In this document: in pieces, positions 15,671 through 22,176 of the stretch | Layout of the letters: each line of letters opens with the position of its first letter | How positions within the stretch are numbered: position 1 is the first letter of the stretch | NCBI GenBank assembly: GCA_017626325.1 | Contig: JAGAIZ010000011.1 | Coordinates: 1 to 39,765, forward strand | Source of the DNA: Lachnospiraceae bacterium | Lineage (GTDB): Bacteria > Bacillota > Clostridia > Lachnospirales > Lachnospiraceae | Length of the DNA: 39,765 nucleotides | Direction: 5' to 3' | Notes under the pieces: generated by a model | Seen by the model: only the letters and a program-made list of their open reading frames with translations | The model's database searches: none | Told to the model about the DNA's origin: nothing | Program-made: the position numbers and the translations under genes

Positions 15671-16677
15671 TTACTCATTCCTTCTATTGCATAGGCTACG
15701 GTTTTATAATTATCGTCATTGATAATCTTGGCAAGTCCAAGCGCGACGCTCGTAATCGGATTCTCCGACATATTCACTTTAAGACCGGTACCCTTACTCA
15801 TAAGCTGCGCCAGCTTGCTTACCTGCGAAGCGCCGCCTGTCAGATAAACGCCGTGTCTGTAGATATCCGCCGCAAGTTCCGGCGGCGTACGCTCTAAGAT
15901 TACTTTAATATTGTCAATAATCGTATTGAAGTACTCTATCAGGCATTCGTCTACCAGAGAAGTCGGAATCTCGCGTTCCACCGGAAGCCCTGTCACAATA
16001 TCTCTGCCGTATACGACAGCCCCCGTCTGCGCTTCCTCTAACTCCATGAGAGAGGTCTTTACGATTTCTGCTGTCTTCCCGCCGATAATCAGACTGTATT
16101 CGCGGCGGATTGCAGCTTTGATCGCCTCGTCGAATTTACGTCCGCCCACCTTGATCAGCTTGCTTAAGACGATGCCGCCCAGGGACAGAATCGATATTTC
16201 AGTCGTATCGAATCCGACGTTCACTACCAGGACGCCCTGGGAATTCTTGACGTCGATTCCAAGACCAAGACCGTCCGCCACCGCTTTGTCTACGATCATG
16301 ACCTTTTTTGCTTTTACATTAGATTCTTTGATCAGATCCTTAAACGCGCGTTTCTCTACTTCCGTCACATCCCATGGAACGGCGATATAATAATCGGCAG
16401 GCTTTATGTTGTTCTTCATCAGATCACCCATAAAATATTTTATGAGCGTCTCCATGTTCTGTATGTCTGCTATGACGCCATTGCTCAGAGGATATGTGAT
16501 GTTGATGTTGCTGGGAGCCTTCTCATACATCTCAAAAGCAGAATTGCCGTAAGCGAACAGGGTTTTCTTATTCTCAATGGCGATCATATTCTTCTCCACG
16601 AAGACATCGTCGTCCGCACGGTTGTATATTTTGATGTTGCTTGTACCTAAATCAATTCCAAATGCATTATTAGCCAA
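15667..16677 (-). CDS. mreB: MreB-family actin homologue with a degenerate active site
   Basis: Actin-like filament protein organising side-wall synthesis. The 336-aa protein keeps the phosphate-1 loop GIDLGTSN (7-14), the IAVPxxxTEVEKRA region and the adenosine-site LTGGAS. Aligned by eye, the catalytic Glu of the IEEPMAAAIG motif is Lys131 (VDKAVADGLG), and the phosphate-2 motif DIGGGTTE is NVGFDTTE (153-160), losing the Asp and two Gly. It can probably fold like MreB and perhaps bind nucleotide, but hydrolysis is doubtful. Gene order (radC-mreB-mreC) is canonical, and it is coupled to mreC by ATGA. A second, normal MreB elsewhere in the genome would be expected. MreB family is certain; function is less so. 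Confidence 0.9.
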   Translation of the reverse strand: MANNAFGIDLGTSNIKIYNRADDDVFVEKNMIAIENKKTLFAYGNSAFEMYEKAPSNINITYPLSNGVIADIQNMETLIKYFMGDLMKNNIKPADYYIAVPWDVTEVEKRAFKDLIKESNVKAKKVMIVDKAVADGLGLGIDVKNSQGVLVVNVGFDTTEISILSLGGIVLSKLIKVGGRKFDEAIKAAIRREYSLIIGGKTAEIVKTSLMELEEAQTGAVVYGRDIVTGLPVEREIPTSLVDECLIEYFNTIIDNIKVILERTPPELAADIYRHGVYLTGGASQVSKLAQLMSKGTGLKVNMSENPITSVALGLAKIINDDNYKTVAYAIEGMSK

Positions 16678-16682
16678 GGTAG

Positions 16683-17432
16683 TTACCCCTTTCTTTCCTG
16701 TATTGCTTCTTCAGAGCATGACATATCAGCCATGATTTTGCTTTCCTTAAAACTAAAATACGTATTATCTCCGATAATAATATGGTCAAGAAGCGGTATG
16801 TCTGTCAGCAGACCTGTCTGAAAGATCCGTTCCGTAACCGTAATATCATTTTCGCTGGGCGAAGGATCGCCGCCCGGATGATTATGCAGCAGCATAATAC
16901 CTGCCGCCTTCGCCTCAAAGGCATGGATAAACACTTCTCTGGGAGACAGCAGGGAGGCGTTTACCGTTCCCTTGGATAAAATCGTCTCTTTGATTAAGTG
17001 CAGGGCGGAATCAAACATCAAAAGCATGATGTATTCCACGTTTTCATGCCGGAAACGTTCCATATAATAATCCGCTATGGAATAGGGATTATGGAAGGAA
17101 AGCATATTTTTGGCTTTCGCCTGCGCCATCCGTGTGCTGAGTTCCGCGATCGCCTTAAGCTGTATTGCCTTCACCTGTCCTATGCCGTCGAGCTTCATAA
17201 GATCCTGCAGGGAAATATGATATAACCCCAGCAGTCCGTTGCCGCATCGGGCAGTCTCGGTCAAAACCCGTTCGCCCAGATCTTTGGCGCTCACGCCCCG
17301 GGTTCCGGTCCTGAGCAGAATCGCAAGCAGCTCAGAGTCCGTAAGCGATTTACTTCCATAGGCAATAAATTTCTCATATGGAAGATTTTGTTGTCTGTAA
17401 TACTCATTGTTCTCAGACTTGACTGATTTCAT
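16683..17432 (-). CDS. radC: RadC/JAB-domain protein
   Basis: A 249-aa protein with N-terminal helix-hairpin-helix segments (about residues 30-95, including LMKLDGIGQVKAIQLKA) and a C-terminal JAB/MPN metalloprotease-like domain. The zinc motif is complete: H183-N-H185 followed by Asp196 in HNHPGGDPSPSEND. Despite its name, a DNA repair role is not well established for the family. The ATG at 17432 follows AAGAGGT. It is five bases upstream of mreB, the classic radC-mreB pairing. Confidence 0.94.
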   Translation of the reverse strand: MKSVKSENNEYYRQQNLPYEKFIAYGSKSLTDSELLAILLRTGTRGVSAKDLGERVLTETARCGNGLLGLYHISLQDLMKLDGIGQVKAIQLKAIAELSTRMAQAKAKNMLSFHNPYSIADYYMERFRHENVEYIMLLMFDSALHLIKETILSKGTVNASLLSPREVFIHAFEAKAAGIMLLHNHPGGDPSPSENDITVTERIFQTGLLTDIPLLDHIIIGDNTYFSFKESKIMADMSCSEEAIQERKG

Positions 17433-17484
17433 TCAACCTCTTTCCCGACAGCTTCTCTCTCCTGCAGATGACGGGCACATTAAG

Positions 17485-17721
17485 TTAAATAAAACGATAT
17501 ATGATGATTGCCGCCGCAATCCCCAGAATACTCGCAATCGTGATCTTGATGGATAATCCGAAGGTAACGCTTAAGATTCCCAGATCTAAAATAAGCGGCG
17601 AAGACAGGCCGAAGGATTGTCCGTAATTAAGCCATGTACTGGGGAAAAGGCTTCCGATAAATCCGCCGATTACAATACCTGCCAGAATCAGCAGGAAACA
17701 AGCCCAATTATTTTTACGCAT
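17485..17721 (-). CDS. DUF4321 small membrane protein
   Basis: A 78-aa hydrophobic protein with an N-terminal membrane helix (about residues 6-26, ending GGFIGSLFPS), a central hydrophobic stretch and a C-terminal helix (about 57-78). It matches the DUF4321 pattern known from Clostridia beside radC and mre genes. It is the first gene of the wall/Min operon, 52 bases before radC. Function is unknown; envelope association follows from its hydrophobicity and neighbours. Confidence 0.78.
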   Translation of the reverse strand: MRKNNWACFLLILAGIVIGGFIGSLFPSTWLNYGQSFGLSSPLILDLGILSVTFGLSIKITIASILGIAAAIIIYRFI

Positions 17722-17796
17722 AAAAATAATGATCTCCTTTCTCCAACGCTCATTTTATCACAACCGGTTTTTGATGTATACAAAAAATACCAAATT

Positions 17797-19098
17797 TTAC
17801 TTAAGTTTATGAAAATCCGATGATACAATCCCTTTATCGATCAGATTCTGCAGGGTTTTCAAAATCCCCAGTTTGGCGTGCGGGAAGGTCAGTCCGCCCT
17901 GGAAATAAACCGCGTACGGCGGCGCGATCGGACCGTCTGCGGAAAGCTCGATCGAAGAGCCTGATACGAAGGCTCCCGCCGCCATGATTACCTGAGAATC
18001 ATACCCCGGCATATCCCATGGCTCCGGCGTGACGAAGCTGTCTACAGAAGCCGCCGCCTGAATGCCCTGACAGAACGCGATTACGCCTTCCGGAGAGCCG
18101 AAGGTCACCGCCTGAATAATGTCATGGCGGCTTTCTGCTGCGTCCGGCACTACGGGAAAGCCGATCTTCTCATAGATGTTGGCGGCAAAAACGGCTCCCT
18201 TTAAAGCGCTTGCCGTAACGGTGGGCGCTAAAAACAGCCCCTGATAGAAGGAAGAAAGCACGCCAAGAGACGCTCCCACCTCCTTGCCGAGTCCCGGAGA
18301 CGTCAGCCGGTAGGCGGCGTTTTCCACACAGTCCTGTCTTCCGGCGATGTAACCGCCGATGGGCGCGAGCCCGCCGCCCGGATTCTTGATCAGGGAACCC
18401 ACTGCCATATCCGCGCCAACGTCTGTCGGTTCGATCGTCTCTACAAATTCGCCGTAACAGTTATCGACCATACAGATCACGTCCGGTTTCACGCTTTTTA
18501 CAAAAGCAATCAGTTCTCCAATGCGCGCAACGGACAGCGTTGGACGCGTCTGATAGCCCTTGGAGCGCTGAATCGTAATCAGTCTGGTCTTCTCATTGAT
18601 CGCCGCTTTGATCCCCTCATAATCAAAGGAACCGTCAGCCAGAAGATCCACCTGTCTGTAGGAAATGCCGTATTCTTTTAAAGACCCCTTGGACGGTCTG
18701 ATGCCGATTACCTCTTCCAAGGTGTCGTAAGGCTTCCCGACAGGGGACAGAAGTTCGTCTCCCGGGCGAAGGTTGCTCATCAGCGCAAGCGCGAGCGCGT
18801 GGGTTCCGCAGGTGATCTGTGGGCGTACCAATGCAGCTTCCGTATGAAAAATATGGGCGTAGACATTCTCCAGGGTGTCTCTTCCCAGATCATTGTAGCC
18901 GTAGCCTGTGGTGCCGAGCAGGCAGGCTTCACTGACGCTGCATGCCTGCATGGCGTGAATGACTTTAAGCTGATTGTATTCTGCCGTCTCATCGATTGTG
19001 CGAAAACGGTCTTGTAAGGAATCCAGAATCTGTTCGCCATAGGCGAGCACTTCCTCTGAGATTCCGAATAACTGATACTGTCTGGATAAATCGATCAT
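17797..19098 (-). CDS. Methionine gamma-lyase-family PLP enzyme (YnbB/aluminium-resistance family)
   Basis: A 433-aa fold-type I PLP enzyme of the Met_gamma_lyase (YnbB) family. The PLP-binding lysine is in GSLIKNPGGG, preceded by the VDNCYGEF strand whose Asp contacts the PLP ring. The substrate-side GTTGYGYNDLGRDTLE and TCGTHALALAL motifs are also typical. The in vivo reaction of this family is not settled; the name comes from distant similarity to Cys/Met metabolism enzymes. The ATG at 19098 has GGAGA eight bases upstream. It follows miaA on the same strand, an order also seen near ynbB in Bacillus, but a hairpin between the two may reduce read-through. Confidence 0.88.
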   Translation of the reverse strand: MIDLSRQYQLFGISEEVLAYGEQILDSLQDRFRTIDETAEYNQLKVIHAMQACSVSEACLLGTTGYGYNDLGRDTLENVYAHIFHTEAALVRPQITCGTHALALALMSNLRPGDELLSPVGKPYDTLEEVIGIRPSKGSLKEYGISYRQVDLLADGSFDYEGIKAAINEKTRLITIQRSKGYQTRPTLSVARIGELIAFVKSVKPDVICMVDNCYGEFVETIEPTDVGADMAVGSLIKNPGGGLAPIGGYIAGRQDCVENAAYRLTSPGLGKEVGASLGVLSSFYQGLFLAPTVTASALKGAVFAANIYEKIGFPVVPDAAESRHDIIQAVTFGSPEGVIAFCQGIQAAASVDSFVTPEPWDMPGYDSQVIMAAGAFVSGSSIELSADGPIAPPYAVYFQGGLTFPHAKLGILKTLQNLIDKGIVSSDFHKLK

Positions 19099-19151
19099 TT
19101 CTGTATTCTCCGTATATTCTTTATTTACCTGTATTTAAGAGCCTGCGATAT

Positions 19152-19192
19152 AAAAGGCCCGTAATATCCTGCTGTTATGATAGGATATTACG
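19152..19192 (-). terminator. Hairpin with short T-tail at the end of miaA
   Basis: A perfect 11-bp inverted repeat (19160-19170 with 19182-19192) has an 11-base loop. On the minus strand it is followed by GGCC and TTTTATAT. It covers the last codons and stop of miaA. It looks like a weak terminator or attenuator before the PLP lyase gene; it could also be an mRNA-stabilising hairpin. Confidence 0.45.
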
Positions 19193-20224
19193 CTCCCGCA
19201 GCCTGCCGGTCATGAAGTCCAGAATTCGTTGACTATCATAGTCAAATTCCTGCTTGTCGACCCAGATGACTTCCCGCTCCCTTCGAAACCATGTAAGCTG
19301 TCTCTTGGCGAAATGTCTGGTGTCCCGTTTGATCAGACAGACGGCTTCCTCCAGAGAGTGAGCACCGTTTAAATAATCCAGTATTTCCTTGTAGCCAAGG
19401 CCCTGCATGGACACCAGCTCTCTGGTACAGCCCATAGCTTTAAGCTTCTCCACTTCTGTCACAAGACCCTGGGCGATCATCTCGTCCACGCGCCTGTCAA
19501 TTTTCGCATAGAGCCTTGCTCTGTCGTCATTCAGGACGAAATAGGCAAAGCGGTAAGGCGAGATGTTTTCATGCTGTTCCCTGTTATGCTGAGAGATCTT
19601 TTTGCCTGTTTTCTGATAAAATTCGATGGCGCGGATCACCCGTTTTACATTATTGGCATGAATCGTCTCGCAGGATTCCGGGTCAATCTGCTTTAGCCGT
19701 TCATAGAGCGCTTCGTTGCCCTGGGTTCTTGCGATCGCTTCCAGCCTTGCGCGTAGGGAACTGTCCTCGTCGTTATGGGTAAAATCAATATCGTATAACA
19801 CCGCCTGGATATAGAAGCCGGTGCCTCCTGCCAGAATGGGAATATGTCCCCGGCTTCGGATCTCATCTATCGCGGCTTTCGCCAGCTTCTGGAAAATAAC
19901 TACGTTAAATTCCTGTGTAGGTTCCAGAACATCGATCAGATGATGGGGCACGCCTTCCATTTCCTCCGGCCGGATCTTGGCGGAGCCAATATCCATATGC
20001 CGGTACACCTGCATGGAATCGGCAGAGATAATCTCCCCGCCTATTTCTTTGGCAAGGGCGATGGCAAGGGCGGATTTGCCGACTGCCGTTGGCCCGGTCA
20101 GTATCACAAGCTTTTTCTCATCTGCCATGTTCGTCAGATCTGTATCCTTGATCAGATCTGTTTCCTTCATCGGCTCTGTATCATTCATCAATTCTGCAAC
20201 ATTCATTGGGTCTGCTCCGCTCAT
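19175..20224 (-). CDS. miaA: tRNA dimethylallyltransferase MiaA with a repetitive N-terminal extension
   Basis: Adds the dimethylallyl group to A37 of tRNAs reading UNN codons, the substrate later methylthiolated by MiaB (also in this window). The P-loop is GPTAVGKS (about residues 44-51), followed by DSMQVYRHMDIGSAK and the conserved GGTGFYIQA. Residues 1-36 are six degenerate hexapeptide repeats (pattern DTDLMK) absent from usual MiaA; the normal protein would begin near Met33. The ATG at 20224 overlaps the mutL stop (TGATG) and has AAGGA 10 bases upstream, whereas Met33 has no site. I therefore keep the long form, though internal starts at repeat Met codons are possible. Confidence 0.94.
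   Translation of the reverse strand: MSGADPMNVAELMNDTEPMKETDLIKDTDLTNMADEKKLVILTGPTAVGKSALAIALAKEIGGEIISADSMQVYRHMDIGSAKIRPEEMEGVPHHLIDVLEPTQEFNVVIFQKLAKAAIDEIRSRGHIPILAGGTGFYIQAVLYDIDFTHNDEDSSLRARLEAIARTQGNEALYERLKQIDPESCETIHANNVKRVIRAIEFYQKTGKKISQHNREQHENISPYRFAYFVLNDDRARLYAKIDRRVDEMIAQGLVTEVEKLKAMGCTRELVSMQGLGYKEILDYLNGAHSLEEAVCLIKRDTRHFAKRQLTWFRREREVIWVDKQEFDYDSQRILDFMTGRLRERNILS
20117..20224 (-). repeat. 18-bp degenerate tandem repeat, six units, inside the miaA 5' end
   Basis: On the minus strand, six successive 18-base units follow the pattern ATGAANGATACAGANCTG. Units 4 and 5 are nearly identical and the outer units are diverged. Each encodes one hexapeptide of the MiaA extension: SGADPM, NVAELM, NDTEPM, KETDLI, KDTDLT, NMADEK. 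The array begins exactly at the start codon that overlaps the mutL stop. Confidence 0.7.
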
Positions 20225-22104
20225 CAGGTCACGATCCTTTTAAATTTCTTCTCAATCTCATATTTGCTCATGGAAATAATGGTGGGTCTTCCATGAGGGC
20301 AATTATAGGGATTATCCAGTGTCAGAAGCTCATCGATCAGTTTCTTCATTTCTTCCCGGCTCATTCTGGTATTGCCCTTGACAGCCGCCTTGCATGCCAT
20401 CGTGGCGATACGGATGCGGATGCTTTCCGGCGTGCCTGTCACGGCCTCGTCCACCAGTTCGTCCAGAATTTCATAGAAGAACGCCCCCTCTTCATAACCG
20501 TACAGGTCCATCGGCACGCCCCGGATAGCATAATCATTTCCGCCGAATTCTTCAATGGCAAATCCCAGCGCCTCGAAATCCTTCTCGTGATTTTGGTAGC
20601 ATTCCTTTTCTCTGCCGTTTAATGTGACCACTATGGGCGGATTCAATGTCTGCGACACGATATCGTGTTCTTTGAACCGCTTCATGAACCGTTCGAATTT
20701 CACCTTCTCATGAGCGGCATGCTGATCTACGATCAGCAGCTTATCCTGATAGGCGATCAGCCAGTAGGTTTCAAAGAGCTGTCCTAAGATTTCATACTGC
20801 TCCTTTGCGCTGGCAGACAATAATCTGTCGTCGAAAAGCTCTAACTGTTCCGGTTTGCCAACACCGGGCGCTTCGGGTTCTGCACCGTCAGATGTTTCCG
20901 CCGCCTTGTGTGTGTGTGCCGCATACAAAGCCGGTTCTCGCAGCATATTCTCCTGCGGCCTGACAGAACTCTTCTGATAGATCTGCTGTATGGCGGCAGA
21001 TCTTACCGGCATGGCTGTCTGCTCTCTTCTTCTTTGTTCGAAGGGCTCCGGTACGGACTGATATACAGGCTTCTGCTCTTTCTTATCTTCTGTCAGCACC
21101 ACATTGGGAATCATCTCCTGCACGTGGAGCGCATCGTGAATCGCCTGTTTTACCGCCTCATAGAATGCAGGTGCATCCGCGATGCGTACCTCCATCTTGG
21201 TGGGATGGACGTTGACGTCGATCCGGCTGGTATCGATCTGAAAATGCAGGACACAGAAGGGGAATTTGTGCTGCATCAGGTATTCCCGGTAACCCTCCTC
21301 CACCGCCTTGCTGATCAGCGTGCTTCGTATGTATCTTCCGTTAATATAGAATATTTCATAATTGCGGTTCGATCGGTTAATAACCGGCTTACCCAGTAAG
21401 CCTTTTACCAGGAAGCCGTCGCATTCCTCCCGGAAAGGAATCAGCTCCCCCGCAATTTCTTTGCCGTATATGCGGTATATGATCTCTTTTAAGTCGTCGT
21501 TGCCCGTCGTATAGAATCTGTTCTGTCCGTTTACAATAAATTTAAAAGAAACGCCCGGGTTTGACATGGCAAGATGCTCCATCAGGTCTGCCACATAAGA
21601 CCCTTCCGTCTGGGGCTGCTTCAGGAATTTCCTGCGCGGCGGCGTATTATAGAAAAGATTGCGCACTAGAATGGTGGTGCCTGTGGGCGCTCCGATTTCT
21701 TCCATCTCCTTCTTAACGCCGCCTTCTATGACGTACCGCACGCCGGTCAGTTCCTCCGGCGTCTTGGAGAGCAGTTCTACTCTGGAAACGGCGGCAATGC
21801 TTGCCAGGGCTTCTCCCCGGAAACCCAGACTGACCAGGTTAGTCAAGTCGTCTGCGGACGTGATCTTACTGGTTGCATGGCGTAAGAAGGCATTTTCAAC
21901 CTGCGTCTTCTCGATGCCGCTTCCGTTGTCCGTGACACGGATAAGTAAGATGCCGCCGTCCTTAATTTCCACGGTGACCGCACTGGCTCCCGCGTCAATC
22001 GCGTTCTCTACTAATTCCTTTACGACGCTCGCGGGCTTCTCCACGACCTCTCCGGCTGCAATTTTATCGATTGTCTGATGATCCAATACGTTTATCCTGA
22101 CCAT
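20224..22104 (-). CDS. mutL: DNA mismatch repair protein MutL
   Basis: Couples MutS mismatch recognition to strand removal. The 626-aa protein has the N-terminal GHKL ATPase domain with ELVENAIDAGA, TDNGSGI and GFRGEALASI. A poorly conserved linker (about residues 330-430) follows, then a C-terminal dimerisation domain. That domain carries the endonuclease motif DQHAAHEKVKFE and the partner motifs ACKAAVKG and CPHGRPT, so it should nick DNA itself, as in bacteria without MutH. It follows mutS by 72 bases and is coupled to miaA by a one-base stop/start overlap. Confidence 0.96.
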   Translation of the reverse strand: MVRINVLDHQTIDKIAAGEVVEKPASVVKELVENAIDAGASAVTVEIKDGGILLIRVTDNGSGIEKTQVENAFLRHATSKITSADDLTNLVSLGFRGEALASIAAVSRVELLSKTPEELTGVRYVIEGGVKKEMEEIGAPTGTTILVRNLFYNTPPRRKFLKQPQTEGSYVADLMEHLAMSNPGVSFKFIVNGQNRFYTTGNDDLKEIIYRIYGKEIAGELIPFREECDGFLVKGLLGKPVINRSNRNYEIFYINGRYIRSTLISKAVEEGYREYLMQHKFPFCVLHFQIDTSRIDVNVHPTKMEVRIADAPAFYEAVKQAIHDALHVQEMIPNVVLTEDKKEQKPVYQSVPEPFEQRRREQTAMPVRSAAIQQIYQKSSVRPQENMLREPALYAAHTHKAAETSDGAEPEAPGVGKPEQLELFDDRLLSASAKEQYEILGQLFETYWLIAYQDKLLIVDQHAAHEKVKFERFMKRFKEHDIVSQTLNPPIVVTLNGREKECYQNHEKDFEALGFAIEEFGGNDYAIRGVPMDLYGYEEGAFFYEILDELVDEAVTGTPESIRIRIATMACKAAVKGNTRMSREEMKKLIDELLTLDNPYNCPHGRPTIISMSKYEIEKKFKRIVT

Positions 22105-22176
22105 CTTAAGTCCTTTCTTTAGGCGGCGCTGCAGGCTTTGCTTCTGTCCGACGGCTGTTCTGAGAGCCCTTCGAAA

